A stretch of 30,814 nt of DNA from Bacillota bacterium (GTDB lineage Bacteria; Bacillota; Clostridia; Acetivibrionales; DTU013): contig JAEZJL010000056.1 of NCBI GenBank assembly GCA_023415815.1, positions 1 through 30,814 of the forward strand, given 5' to 3'. A program made the translations under genes and the position numbers. Positions within the stretch are counted from its first letter, which is position 1, and every line of letters begins with the position of its first letter. The notes beneath the pieces were generated by a model. That model made no database searches and was not told the DNA's origin. It saw only the letters and a list, made by a program, of their open reading frames with translations. Positions 1-8,712 of this stretch are shown one piece after another.

Positions 1-1579
1 GCTCTATCCCATGATAGATGGCGTTTTCCACGAGCGGCTGGAGAATCAGCTTTATCGTAGTGTATTTGAAGGTCTCTTCGGATAGCTCGAAATGAAATTT
101 TATCTTGTTCCGGTAGCGTATCTCCTGTATGGTGATATAGCTTTTGACATGCTCGATTTCCTTATCGACGGTATAGTATTCCTTCCCCTTGTTGAGACTC
201 AGGCGGAAGAATTTCGACAGCGAGTTTACAAGAATGCCTATTTCCTTATGTCTGGAAATATAGGCCATCCAGTTGATCGAATCGAGGGTGTTGTACAGGA
301 AGTGCGGGTTAATCTGCGCCTGGAGGGCTTTCAATTCGGCTTCCCTCTGCTGCATCTGGGCGTCGTATATTTCTGTTATCAGGCTCCTTATCCTGGCGAC
401 CATCTGGTTGAAGGCGCGGGCAAGATAGCCTATTTCATCCCTTCCCCCGTCCATTACCTCGTCCTGGAAGTTCCCCTTTTCAATGTGCTTCATCGAATGG
501 ATGATCTGCCGTATGGGATTGGTGATGCTGTTCGTTACAAGCACTGTGATTATCAGGCTGACGACGATGCAGAGCAGGATGATGAAGAATATGATGTATT
601 TCAGCCGGTCTATATTTGACATCAGATAGCCGTAATCGACGATGGAAATGACTCTCCATCCCGTAATGCCTGAAACCGCATAGGAAACGATGTAATTTCT
701 TCCGTGGATATTTTCAATGAAGTAGCGGTTGAGCGGCTGCCGTCCGGAGTACAGCTTCTCCATGCCGTTGATCTTTTGCGTAATGATCTGATCATCCTTT
801 GTATGGAGCAGGGATTTATCCTTGTGCGATACGATATATCCGTCTTCGTCCACAATATACATCTCGTCTTTGTTCCTGAAGTCGACTTCCTTGAAAACGG
901 AATACAGGTCGTCCTCGTTGATGGCGATGTTGACAAAGCCGATATTCTTCCCGTCGGTATAGCTTTTTACCTTAGTGGACATGACAATCGCCATGGAATT
1001 CCCCGTTTTATAGGAATCGTTCAGCTCGTTGACATACTCCAGCTTTCTCGTCCCAAACCAGTTGATCCTTTTCGGGGAAGCCGCCGCCTCCCTGCAAATA
1101 CTGCTGTCCTTCATATCAGCCGCGGCGATCCTGTACTGGGTGTTCGCCAGTATGCTGCTGTCGTCCAGCACCTCAATGGATATGATGCCGTTCAAGGCCA
1201 TGGTCCCTTCCTTGAGCTTGGCATATACATTAGAAAAAGCAATGGACTGGCTCAGCTTGTCCATGCTTTTGTAATCCTTCACATATTTGATTATTTCTAC
1301 GTTGGTGGATACCTCGTTTACCTTGACGACATACTTCTCCAAAATATTGTCGAGGTTGCGCCTGAGCAGGTCGACCTGCTGGGCGGAATAGGTGATCGTA
1401 TTGCTTTCGAGCGTCCTGTACGAGTTGCTGTAGGAAATCAGGCCCACAATAAAGACCGGTATAATGGAAACAAAAATAAACGCGATTATCAAACGTGCCT
1501 GCAAATTGACCGTCCGCAGGCGAGAACTGATAAAATTGAGCATATTTTTATTGCCGCTCTTTCTACGAAGTAATGTCAT
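1..1579 (-). CDS. YesM-type membrane sensor histidine kinase (partial, C-terminus beyond left edge)
   Basis: Reading the minus strand from an ATG at 1579 gives 526 codons open to the window edge. An N-terminal membrane helix (about residues 20-42) is followed by an extracellular sensor region of about 240 residues. A second helix leads into a HAMP segment (NPIRQIIHSM... DEIGYLARAF), then the phosphoacceptor motif INPHFLYNTLDS with His at about residue 426, and the start of the ATP-binding N box (LVENAIYHG) at the edge. This order is that of the His_kinase/YesM family, which usually pairs with an AraC-type YesN response regulator; none is visible and it probably lies to the left. The gene follows the ROK gene by 86 bases and may be read through from the sugar operon. 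A TTGACA at 1646-1641 with a poor -10 (CATACA) could give it its own promoter. A role in sensing the transported sugar is inferred from position only. Confidence 0.9.
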   Translation of the reverse strand, partial: MTLLRRKSGNKNMLNFISSRLRTVNLQARLIIAFIFVSIIPVFIVGLISYSNSYRTLESNTITYSAQQVDLLRRNLDNILEKYVVKVNEVSTNVEIIKYVKDYKSMDKLSQSIAFSNVYAKLKEGTMALNGIISIEVLDDSSILANTQYRIAAADMKDSSICREAAASPKRINWFGTRKLEYVNELNDSYKTGNSMAIVMSTKVKSYTDGKNIGFVNIAINEDDLYSVFKEVDFRNKDEMYIVDEDGYIVSHKDKSLLHTKDDQIITQKINGMEKLYSGRQPLNRYFIENIHGRNYIVSYAVSGITGWRVISIVDYGYLMSNIDRLKYIIFFIILLCIVVSLIITVLVTNSITNPIRQIIHSMKHIEKGNFQDEVMDGGRDEIGYLARAFNQMVARIRSLITEIYDAQMQQREAELKALQAQINPHFLYNTLDSINWMAYISRHKEIGILVNSLSKFFRLSLNKGKEYYTVDKEIEHVKSYITIQEIRYRNKIKFHFELSEETFKYTTIKLILQPLVENAIYHGIE

Positions 1580-1665
1580 CTATTTATAGCGCCTTAAATT
1601 AGTATACATAATATTAAGTGTATGTTGTGGCCGCACAATATGTCAAGTGGTAAAACTCAGCCGCA

Positions 1666-2619
1666 TCAGGCCTCTCCCGGGGCGGCGCCCTCCTCCAGCA
1701 GCCGGTGCAGGCCGAGCAGGACCGACTGTCCCGGATTTTCCGGAACGGCGAAGGCTGCTTCGCCCCACGGCGCCCACGCCCACCTGCGCACATTTTCAAT
1801 CATAGGCTCGAGAACCGAATCCCCGCATTTCATGACACCTCCGCTCAATACGATGAGCTCGGGGTCATACGCATGGATCAGCGTCACCAGCGCCGCGCTC
1901 CAGTGATCGACGCAATGCCGCAGGAGCTCCTTGGCCAGTCTGTCTCCATTTCCGGCCCACTTCTCCAGTATCCTGAAATCCAAGCTGCTCTCAGTGCTCA
2001 GGCCGCTTTCCGCAAATAGGTCCGAGCCCCTTGCCAGCTCCGGGAGCGCCCAGGTGCTGGCGTTTGTCTCCAGACAGCCCGTCCCGCCGCAGTTGCATTT
2101 CCTCCCGTTCACCTCGGTGATAAAATGCCCGGCCATCCAGCCGGCCTGGTCGTGCACTCCCCTCAGCAGCCTGCCGTGCATGATGGCCGCCGAGCCTACG
2201 CCGGTGCCCAGGATCATCAGCACCGCATTGTCAAACCCCTTCGCGCAGCCATATTTGTGCTCCCCAAGCAGGGCGGCGTTGGCATCGTTGTCAATCGCCA
2301 TCCCCCAGCCGAAGGTTTTTTGGCTCCACTCCTTCAGATCCACCAGCGGGCCGTCGGCATACTTGCCGTTGGCCGCCCCTATCCTGGCTTTTTTAAAATT
2401 GACGATGCCCGGAAACGCGAAGGCGATCCCGCCGATATCGCCCGTATCGAGCCTGCATGCGGCCAGCATCCCCCGGATTTCCTCCGCGATGTCCGGAAGC
2501 CTGTCCGCAAGCCCTCCCTGCGACCGCGCTTCCATCGACCGCGAATGCCGTACGGCGCCGTCCTCCATGAGCCCGAGCTTTATATAGCTGCCGCCGAGGT
2601 CGACGGCGATAGATTTCAT
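1666..2619 (-). CDS. ROK-family sugar kinase
   Basis: A 317-residue cytoplasmic protein of the ROK family, which phosphorylates sugars such as glucose, mannose, fructose or amino sugars with ATP. The N-terminal phosphate loop (VDLGGSYIKLGL) is at residues 6-17. The catalytic Asp lies in IDNDANAALLGE, and the zinc-binding signature CNCGGTGCLE, with the preceding His of GHF, is complete. There is no N-terminal HTH, so it is an enzyme rather than an NagC/XylR-type repressor. The ATG at 2619 has GAAGGAG only one base away, with AGAGGTG slightly further upstream. It starts 33 bases after the second permease gene, so it should act on the sugar delivered by this transporter or released by the glycosidase. 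The exact substrate cannot be read from the sequence. Confidence 0.9.
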   Translation of the reverse strand: MKSIAVDLGGSYIKLGLMEDGAVRHSRSMEARSQGGLADRLPDIAEEIRGMLAACRLDTGDIGGIAFAFPGIVNFKKARIGAANGKYADGPLVDLKEWSQKTFGWGMAIDNDANAALLGEHKYGCAKGFDNAVLMILGTGVGSAAIMHGRLLRGVHDQAGWMAGHFITEVNGRKCNCGGTGCLETNASTWALPELARGSDLFAESGLSTESSLDFRILEKWAGNGDRLAKELLRHCVDHWSAALVTLIHAYDPELIVLSGGVMKCGDSVLEPMIENVRRWAWAPWGEAAFAVPENPGQSVLLGLHRLLEEGAAPGEA

Positions 2620-2651
2620 GCTCCTTCAGCACCTCTTTTCATAATACCGGC

Positions 2652-3482
2652 TCAGCCCTTCACCGCTCCGGCGGTCAGCCCTTCGACGATGTACTTCTGG
2701 GCGATAAACAAAAATATGATCGTGGGTACGGCCGCAATGGTGGAAGCCGCCATCAGCGAGGGCCAGTCCGTCGAGAACTGCTGCACGAACAGCTGTAGTC
2801 CCACCGTAAGCGTCTTGAGCTCGCTGCTTTTAAGGAAGATGCTGGCCAGTATGTACTCGTTCCAGGAGTTTATAAAGGTAAAGATCGCGACCGTGGAAAT
2901 GCCCGGCGCAGATATGGGCAAAATGATAAAATAGAAGGACCTGAACTGGCTGCAGCCGTCGATGAGCCCCGATTCCTCCAGATCGAAGGGGATCGTGTCG
3001 AAATAGCCCTTGAGCATCCATATGGAAAAGGGCAGGTTGATCGTCGTATAGCTTATCATGACCGCCAGATGCGTATCCGCCATACCCAGTTTGGAGTAAA
3101 TCACAAAGAGCGGTATCAGCAGCAGCACTCCCGGAAACATCTGCAATATGAGCAGGAGTATTGAATAAAAAGAAAAGAAGCCGCTTCTGAAGCGCGATAG
3201 GGCATAGCCTGCGACCGACGCGACGACGATGCAGGCCAGCGTGACCGTGCAGGCGATGACCAGGCTGTTGAGGACATACCTGGCATAGATAGTCTCCCGC
3301 AGCACATAGGCGAAGTTCTCCAGGCTCGGCGCCCTGGGGAGCAGGGCCGGAGAGAAGGATTCGGACTTTTTCTTCAGCGCGGTGCCCACCATGGATATGA
3401 AGGGCAGGTCGGCGATCAGGATTATAACCGCCAGTGCGATATATGTAAACATGTTTTTTATTCTTTCCCTGTTTGTGTCCAT
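2652..3482 (-). CDS. ABC sugar transporter permease, MalG/UgpE type
   Basis: A 276-residue inner-membrane protein with about six hydrophobic segments, the first at residues 13-33. It has the binding-protein-dependent permease EAA loop (EESGLIDGCSQFRSFYFIILP) near residues 170-190, which docks on the transporter ATPase. The C-terminal VEGLTAGAVKG ending is typical of CUT1-family MalG-like permeases. The ATG has an ideal GGAGGTG 6-8 bases upstream and begins 13 bases after the other permease stops, so the two are surely co-translated. With that permease and the lipoprotein binding protein it forms an importer for oligosaccharides or glycosides. No ATPase gene is present; in Firmicutes a shared MsmK/UgpC-type ATPase encoded elsewhere commonly serves such systems. 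Confidence 0.94.
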   Translation of the reverse strand: MDTNRERIKNMFTYIALAVIILIADLPFISMVGTALKKKSESFSPALLPRAPSLENFAYVLRETIYARYVLNSLVIACTVTLACIVVASVAGYALSRFRSGFFSFYSILLLILQMFPGVLLLIPLFVIYSKLGMADTHLAVMISYTTINLPFSIWMLKGYFDTIPFDLEESGLIDGCSQFRSFYFIILPISAPGISTVAIFTFINSWNEYILASIFLKSSELKTLTVGLQLFVQQFSTDWPSLMAASTIAAVPTIIFLFIAQKYIVEGLTAGAVKG

Positions 3483-3495
3483 CGTTTCACCTCCG

Positions 3496-4392
3496 TCATT
3501 CCTGTTTTTTATTGAACAGCCTGATATATACGACGCTCATGAGGAGCAGCATCGCAAGTATTACGACCGAAATTGCCGAAGCGTAGCCTATGTTGCAGCG
3601 GTAGAAGGCCGTATAATAGGAGAGTATCGGCAGGACGTAGGTGGCGTTTGACGGGCCGCCCATGGTCAGCAGATAGATGTTCTCAAAATTATTGAAGGTC
3701 CATATGAACATGAGCGTGGTCGATATGAGGCTTACGGTTTTTATCATGGGCAGCGTCACATGCCGGAAGGACCTGAAAAATCCCGCGCCGTCCATGTGGG
3801 CGGACTCGTAAAGCTCCTTCGGTATGCTCTTCAGGCCCGCGATTATGACGACGACCATGAAGGGAAACGACTTCCATACGCTGGTCAGAATGACCGTTAT
3901 CCTTGTGATGTTCTTGCTCACCAGGAACAACACCGGCGAATCTATCAGGCCGAGGTTCCTCAAGGTAATGTTTACGATGCCTATCTGGTCGTTAAGGACC
4001 CACAGCCAGTTCGTCGCGGCCACCACGGGCGGTATGACCCAGGGTACCAGGATCAGCGCCCTGATAAGCCCCTGGAATTTTATATTTCTGTTTAACAGCA
4101 AGGCGATTACCAGGCCGGTGATATAGCTCAGCAGAACTACAAAAAACGTGTAAATGAAGGAGTATCCCAATACCCCATAGAATTCCTTGTCTGCGGTAAC
4201 TACCTTGATAATGTTCTCAAATCCGATGAAACCGGTTTTTCCGGGGTTCATAAGGTTATAGTCCGTCATGCTGAGGTAAAAACCGTTAAGCAGCGGATAG
4301 ATGCTGACCATCAATATCAGGAGGCTTGACGGTATCAGCATTTTGTAACCGAGCATATTGCCGTTGATTGCTACGCTTCTTTTTAATTTCAA
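3496..4392 (-). CDS. ABC sugar transporter permease, MalF/UgpA type (TTG start)
   Basis: I place the start at a TTG at 4392, giving 298 residues, because AAAGGAG sits eight bases upstream and the product then begins with a short basic tail (MKLKRS) before the first membrane helix. An upstream ATG at 4464 would add 24 residues without a good ribosome site. About six membrane segments are visible. The EAA loop (ELYESAHMDGAGFFRSFRHV) lies near residues 205-225. This is the CUT1-family partner of the MalG-like permease just downstream. It is separated from the binding-protein gene by 131 bases that can form a hairpin, suggesting that downstream expression is lowered relative to the binding protein. 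Confidence 0.93.
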   Translation of the reverse strand: MKLKRSVAINGNMLGYKMLIPSSLLILMVSIYPLLNGFYLSMTDYNLMNPGKTGFIGFENIIKVVTADKEFYGVLGYSFIYTFFVVLLSYITGLVIALLLNRNIKFQGLIRALILVPWVIPPVVAATNWLWVLNDQIGIVNITLRNLGLIDSPVLFLVSKNITRITVILTSVWKSFPFMVVVIIAGLKSIPKELYESAHMDGAGFFRSFRHVTLPMIKTVSLISTTLMFIWTFNNFENIYLLTMGGPSNATYVLPILSYYTAFYRCNIGYASAISVVILAMLLLMSVVYIRLFNKKQE

Positions 4393-4460
4393 TATGGAGT
4401 CTCCTTTCCCGTGTCCGACCGGTGTATAAAAGGCCTTAAATGCGCACGGCGGTCCGAAAA

Positions 4461-4503
4461 GCACATTGCCACAGATACGGTAGTCCCGTCCGCAGCAATG
4501 CGC
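4461..4503 (-). promoter_or_regulatory. Intercistronic stem-loop between binding-protein and permease genes
   Basis: On the minus strand GCGCATTGC (4503-4495) pairs with GCAATGTGC (4469-4461), nine pairs with one G-U, and TTTTC follows at once. The interior holds a second small stem (ACGG/CCGT). The position, between a solute-binding-protein gene and its permeases, suits a partial terminator or RNA-processing block that keeps binding protein in excess, as known for malE-malF. The function is inferred. Confidence 0.5.
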
Positions 4504-4523
4504 CCTTCCGAAAACCGCGTCTT

Positions 4524-5882
4524 TTACTGTTTCAAAGCATTCACAATCAGCTCGTCCGTCTTTTTCGCTATGCCTTCATAATCCGTGTTGCCTGTGGCTA
4601 TCTCCTGCAGTGCCTTTCCAAGATAGTTCTCGCCTTCTATCTGCGAAAACTGCGTGTATATGGACTTCGCCGGCCACACCGGAGATACGACGGTCGGAAT
4701 GATCTTCTCGATGAACTCCTTGCTGAACTTGTTCTGCGCAAAATACGGGTCCTTCATAAAGGAAAGCCTTGCCGGCAGCGAGGACGCCTTGCCCTCCGTC
4801 CACAGAGGCAGGTTGTTTTCCATCCACCACTTTATGAACTTCTTGGCCGCATCCGGCGATTTGGTCTGCTTATATGCCATGATGGGGTTCACCCAGGCGA
4901 AATTCTGCGCCTGTCCCTTCGGTCCTGCGAGGGGAGGCATGATCGAGGACACCTTTTCTATGTCCGGATAGTCCTTCAGCGCCGTCGGAGGCTCCTGGAA
5001 GACCATTGCGGCGTTGCCGCTGTAGTATACCTTGGCGGCGTCGGAGTCCTTGTAGCCTGCGATGCCTTCCGGTATGAGCTTCTCTTTATAGAGGGTCGCA
5101 AACATCCTCAAGGTTTCGGCCACCCTTTCATCCGTGAACATGGACTTTATGTCCTGGTCCGTGATGCCTACGCCGTTGTTGAACATGAAGTTCATCATGA
5201 TGTGCGTGCCCATGTTATTCGCGGTGCCAAAGACGAAGGGCACCACTCCGGTCTTGCTTTTGATCGCCCTGCATACGTCAAGGAACTCGTCCCAGTTCTG
5301 AGGGAGCTTGGTTATGCCCGCCTTTTCAAAAAGGTCGGTCCTGTACGTGATGCCCCTCGGGTCGCAGACCCAGGGTATCCCGGCCTGCTTGCCCTCGTAT
5401 TTGTGAAGGTCCAGCATTCCTGGCATAAAATCGTCCGCTATGTTTTCGGCCTTCCATTCTTCTATGATCGAGTCCAGATACAAAATCTCATCCATCCTCG
5501 CATACTGCACGGCCTGAGGAAAAGCGCCCGTGCTCACGTCCGGGGCCGCGCCGCTGGATATTGCGGTCAGGAACACCTGGTAGTAGTTGTCCCATGGGGT
5601 CATTTGCACCTTTACCTTAATATTGTCTCCGTTTTCCTCGTTGAACTTGTTCACCAGCTTGTTCACGGCCTCGGTATATGTGCCCGCAGGTCCCCACATC
5701 ATCTCCCAGTAGGTCAGCTCGACAGCCTCATTGCCTTTCGCGCCGCTCTCCGCCGGCTGGTTCTGCGCCCCGCTCTGCTGCGCGGGCTCGTTCTTTGCCG
5801 CTTCGCCGCCTCCGCAGGCGGACAGCGAAACAGCGAGCGCACAGATGACAACAACCGCGAGCATGCTTCTAAGCTTTTTCAT
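4524..5882 (-). CDS. Extracellular sugar-binding lipoprotein of ABC transporter (SBP family 1)
   Basis: The start at 5882 gives 452 residues. It has GGGAGG six bases upstream, and the product opens with a lipoprotein signal peptide: MKKLRS, a hydrophobic core, then the lipobox LSAC followed by GGG. An in-frame ATG at 5945 would bury the signal peptide and overlap the previous gene, so I reject it. After a Glu/Gln/Ala-rich linker the mature protein has the MalE-like fold features of solute-binding protein family 1, including ELTYWEMMWGP near the start and aromatic-rich ligand surfaces. It would sit on the outer face of the membrane and pass ligand to the two permeases encoded downstream. It follows the glycosidase gene by 40 bases and is part of the same operon. 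Confidence 0.94.
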   Translation of the reverse strand: MKKLRSMLAVVVICALAVSLSACGGGEAAKNEPAQQSGAQNQPAESGAKGNEAVELTYWEMMWGPAGTYTEAVNKLVNKFNEENGDNIKVKVQMTPWDNYYQVFLTAISSGAAPDVSTGAFPQAVQYARMDEILYLDSIIEEWKAENIADDFMPGMLDLHKYEGKQAGIPWVCDPRGITYRTDLFEKAGITKLPQNWDEFLDVCRAIKSKTGVVPFVFGTANNMGTHIMMNFMFNNGVGITDQDIKSMFTDERVAETLRMFATLYKEKLIPEGIAGYKDSDAAKVYYSGNAAMVFQEPPTALKDYPDIEKVSSIMPPLAGPKGQAQNFAWVNPIMAYKQTKSPDAAKKFIKWWMENNLPLWTEGKASSLPARLSFMKDPYFAQNKFSKEFIEKIIPTVVSPVWPAKSIYTQFSQIEGENYLGKALQEIATGNTDYEGIAKKTDELIVNALKQ

Positions 5883-5922
5883 AAACACCCTCCCTGATTT
5901 ATTATTTTTATATTTCGTGCTT

Positions 5923-6885
5923 TTAAAACTCGTTGAAAATCTCATGCCCCTTCCTCAGTTCTCCGTTGCTTTCAATAAACGCCAGATTCCCCGGAGTGCT
6001 GTACGGCCCGAATTCGGGGCGGTGCAGATCCGCAACGAGGCTGTGGTGCAGGGCGTGGACGATCCAGCCTATGTTTCTCTTTTTCAATTCCGTCAGCGTG
6101 TATCTGATATTCTCCACATGCCAGGCATCGTCCATCGAGCCCCAGCACGCTTCGGTGACAAGCATGTCCTTCTTCGATTTCGCAGCCGCGTCCACATAAT
6201 TGTCCAGAAGCTCGATATACTCGCTTTTTAATTTTGTATCCTCCGGGTTGTACTTGTAATACGGGTGGATAAACAGAATATCGCTGATGGGCTCTATCCT
6301 CTCAATGCCATAGCGGCCGTGCCAGTCGTGGATGCTTATGCCCGCGGGCGCCTTGATCCTGTAGTCCTTGCAGATGCGGTACATCCTTTCGAGCCACTTG
6401 TATTCCTCCGCTTCGACGCCCTGCATTTCGTGCACCGGCCTCAGGTAGGAAAAGGGCTCGTTGCAGATATCCCAGGCAAATATCCTTTCGTCGTTCCAGT
6501 GTCCGCCCACAATCGCGTCAAGGTATTCCTGGAACTGTTCCTTCCCCTGTATCCAGCTGTAGCCCGGCATGAAATGGTCGAGGTAGATGCCTCCGCAGTC
6601 GAGAAATTCATTGTGCCAGCGGTTGAAAAGAATGGGCATGACCATCAGGTCCAGCTTCCGGGCTATTCCGAGCGCTGTTTCGAAGCTGTCCGCAAAGCGC
6701 TTCGGATTCCTCACAAAGGCATCCCACGAGAGCCACAGGCGTATCGCGTTCATATTCGGGAAATAGCTTTTTCCTCTTCTGAGCTCGAGCTCCACGATGT
6801 CCGGGTTGAAATACAGCCAGTTTTCGAAGCTCGTGCTGCCGTAGCTGGGCTGGTAATTAAAGCCCCGTATTTGAGAATAATCCAT
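5923..6885 (-). CDS. Cellulase-like TIM-barrel glycoside hydrolase, cytoplasmic
   Basis: A 320-residue protein without a signal peptide, so it should act in the cytoplasm on imported glycosides. The layout fits clan GH-A (GH5-like): NAIRLWLSWDAF near residues 46-57, the acid/base Glu in WDICNEP (Glu143), a His/Tyr-rich strand FIHPYY (205-210), and the nucleophile Glu in VTEACWG (Glu245). Trp-rich stretches line the likely sugar site. The ATG has GGAGG seven bases upstream, and a promoter lies about 100 bases before it, so this is the first gene of the sugar operon. Exact family and substrate (beta-glucan, mannan or another beta-glycoside) cannot be decided by eye. Confidence 0.8.
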   Translation of the reverse strand: MDYSQIRGFNYQPSYGSTSFENWLYFNPDIVELELRRGKSYFPNMNAIRLWLSWDAFVRNPKRFADSFETALGIARKLDLMVMPILFNRWHNEFLDCGGIYLDHFMPGYSWIQGKEQFQEYLDAIVGGHWNDERIFAWDICNEPFSYLRPVHEMQGVEAEEYKWLERMYRICKDYRIKAPAGISIHDWHGRYGIERIEPISDILFIHPYYKYNPEDTKLKSEYIELLDNYVDAAAKSKKDMLVTEACWGSMDDAWHVENIRYTLTELKKRNIGWIVHALHHSLVADLHRPEFGPYSTPGNLAFIESNGELRKGHEIFNEF

Positions 6886-6976
6886 ACTGACGCCTCCATT
6901 TTATTTTTGTATTGTACTGATCATTACGGCGGGCTTTCTTTCATGGGTAAATTATATTTAAATATCCTCAAATACT

Positions 6977-7017
6977 AAAGTAGGCATACTTTATATATGG
7001 TATGGCTTTCTTTTCAA
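6977..7017 (-). promoter_or_regulatory. Promoter and operator-like dyad of the sugar operon
   Basis: On the minus strand TTGAAA (7017-7012), a 16-base spacer and TATAAA (6995-6990) form a housekeeping promoter. A dyad with perfect 7-bp arms (TAAAGTA / TACTTTA, four-base centre) spans 6976-6993 and overlaps the -10, where a repressor would block transcription. The promoter lies directly after the pgi terminators. Repressor identity is unknown. Confidence 0.6.
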
Positions 7018-7020
7018 GAT

Positions 7021-7058
7021 AAAAAAGCCGCAGGGACATCGAGTCCTCACGGCTTTTT
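7021..7058 (-). terminator. Second (distal) terminator after pgi, possibly bidirectional
   Basis: AAAAAGCCG (from 7022) pairs with CGGCTTTTT (to 7058); the inner part GGAC/GTCC adds pairs after a mismatched stretch. On the minus strand the stem is followed by a run of T. The flanking A and T runs would let it work in either direction. Confidence 0.7.
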
Positions 7059-7087
7059 CATAACCGACGCGCCGCAGAAAACGCGCA

Positions 7088-7134
7088 ATAAAAAACCGCG
7101 GCGCATGGAACCGGTGGATTCCAAATGCCGCGGT
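7088..7134 (-). terminator. First (proximal) rho-independent terminator after pgi
   Basis: Perfect arms ACCGCGGC (7095-7102) and GCCGCGGT (7127-7134) continue inward with mostly paired bases (TGGAA/TTCCA). On the minus strand the stem is followed by TTTTTTATT. It begins 16 bases after the pgi stop codon. Confidence 0.85.
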
Positions 7135-7149
7135 CCTGTTTAATGATAA

Positions 7150-8496
7150 TTACAGCCTCTTCTCAAGCTTTTCCTTTTCAGCCTCATAGCCGGGCTTCCC
7201 GAGGAGGGCGAACATGTTCTTCTTGTAAGCCTCGACGCCGGGCTGGTCGAAGGGATTGACCCCGAGGAGGTAGCCGCTGATGCCGCAGGCCTTTTCAAAG
7301 AAATATACCAGGCTGCCGAACCAGTAGCTGTCCATCTCCGGCACGCTTACCGCGAGGTTCGGGACGCCGCCGTCGGTATGGGCTAGTATCGTGCCCTGCA
7401 TCGCCTTCTTGTTGACCAGGTCGATATCCTTTCCGGTGAGGAAATTCAGTCCGTCGATGTTGTCCTTGTCTGCCTTGATGTCCATATTCTTTCTCGGCTT
7501 CTCAACGCTCAAAACCGTCTCGAATATGTTCCTGAGTCCGTCCTGCACATACTGCCCCATGGAATGCAGGTCCGTCGTGAAATCGACTCCGGCGGGGAAA
7601 ATACCCTTCTGGTCCTTGCCCTCGCTTTCGCCGTAGAGCTGCTTCCACCACTCAGTGAAGAAGTGCATGGAGGGCTCGTAATTCACCATTATCTCGGTCG
7701 TCTTGCCCTTCCTGTAAAGCGCGTTCCTTGCGGCCGCATACCTGTAGCATTCATTTGACGCCGGGTCCGGATTCTTGTACAGCTCGTATGCGTCTGCGGC
7801 GCCCTTCATCATAAGGTCGATGTCCACGCCCGCAACGGCAATCGGGAGAAGTCCCACGGGAGTCAGCACGGAATACCTGCCGCCCACGTCGTCGGGTATC
7901 ACAAAGCTCTCGTATTTTTCCTCGTCCGCGAGCTTCTTCGGGGCTCCCCTTGCCTTGTCGGTCGTGGCGTAGATCCTTTTACCCGCTTCGGCCTTGCCGT
8001 ATTTATTCTCCATGTACTCCCTGAATATCCTGAAAGCCAGGGCCGGCTCGGTGGTGGTCCCGGACTTTGAGATGACGTTGACGGATATGTCCTTGCCCTT
8101 CAGCAGCTCCAGCAGCTCGATGATGTAGGTCGAGCTGATGCTGTTGCCTACGAAGTATATCTCCGGCGTCTTTCTGTCGGATTTCGGCAGGAGATTGTAG
8201 AAGGAGTGGGTCAGCGCCTCGATGGCCGCCCTCGCTCCGAGGTACGAGCCGCCTATCCCTATCACGACAAGCGCCTCCGAGTCGGACTTTATTTTTTCGG
8301 CAGCCGCCTTGATCCTGGCAAATTCATCCCTGTCATAGGCGACCGGCAGCTCCACCCAGCCCACGTAGTCGCTTCCCGCGCCCGTCTTTTCGTGCAGCAT
8401 TTTATGGGCGGACTTTATAAAATCGTTAAAATAGGCAATTTCATGGTCCTTTACGAAGGAAAGGGCCTTTGAATAATCGAAGCTCAGCTTTGGCAT
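7150..8496 (-). CDS. pgi: Glucose-6-phosphate isomerase
   Basis: A 448-residue cytoplasmic glycolytic enzyme that interconverts glucose 6-phosphate and fructose 6-phosphate. The length fits the shorter Firmicute form. Recognisable parts are [15 protein letters not shown] (sugar-phosphate binding) near residues 76-90, the [14 protein letters not shown] phosphate-binding strand, the family signature [14 protein letters not shown], and near the C-terminus the second signature region ([12 protein letters not shown]..., [14 protein letters not shown]) carrying the base-region residues. The ATG has AGGAGG eight bases upstream. The gene is monocistronic, with its own promoter and two terminators, so it is not part of the neighbouring sugar operon even though it acts on the next step of hexose metabolism. 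Confidence 0.98.
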   Translation of the reverse strand: MPKLSFDYSKALSFVKDHEIAYFNDFIKSAHKMLHEKTGAGSDYVGWVELPVAYDRDEFARIKAAAEKIKSDSEALVVIGIGGSYLGARAAIEALTHSFYNLLPKSDRKTPEIYFVGNSISSTYIIELLELLKGKDISVNVISKSGTTTEPALAFRIFREYMENKYGKAEAGKRIYATTDKARGAPKKLADEEKYESFVIPDDVGGRYSVLTPVGLLPIAVAGVDIDLMMKGAADAYELYKNPDPASNECYRYAAARNALYRKGKTTEIMVNYEPSMHFFTEWWKQLYGESEGKDQKGIFPAGVDFTTDLHSMGQYVQDGLRNIFETVLSVEKPRKNMDIKADKDNIDGLNFLTGKDIDLVNKKAMQGTILAHTDGGVPNLAVSVPEMDSYWFGSLVYFFEKACGISGYLLGVNPFDQPGVEAYKKNMFALLGKPGYEAEKEKLEKRL

Positions 8497-8529
8497 AGGT
8501 AAAAACCTCCTGTATAAGATATCCTAGGA

Positions 8530-8558
8530 ATTATATCAAAACATCAACCCATATTCAA
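8530..8558 (-). promoter_or_regulatory. pgi promoter
   Basis: Minus strand TTGAAT (8558-8553), a 17-base spacer, then a perfect TATAAT (8535-8530), about 34 bases before the pgi start. This matches a vegetative sigma-A promoter. Confidence 0.75.
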
Positions 8559-8712
8559 CCGTTATTTGCCTTGTCGCCGCCATAAGCATCCTTCCATAGT
8601 CTTTCGCTGGTACATAAAACTAATTCAAGAATTATTTTTAACGGAATAAATCAGGCAAACTGTTTAAAATATATATAGGCTTTAAATTGAATGAAAGAAG
8701 AGGGTGAATAGA

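Noticed and set aside
704..1573. A 289-codon plus-strand frame opposite the sensor kinase
   Set aside because: The minus strand encodes a complete series of HAMP, phosphoacceptor and N-box motifs; the plus-strand product resembles no family.
2616..2642. An eight-codon open frame (MKRGAEGA) overlapping the ROK start by ATGA
   Set aside because: No ribosome site of its own; it only contains the ROK ribosome site. Overlap is likely accidental.
4440..5897. A 485-codon open frame on the plus strand opposite the binding-protein gene
   Set aside because: It is rich in Arg/His/Leu as expected from an antisense frame, has no ribosome site, and overlaps a well-supported lipoprotein gene.
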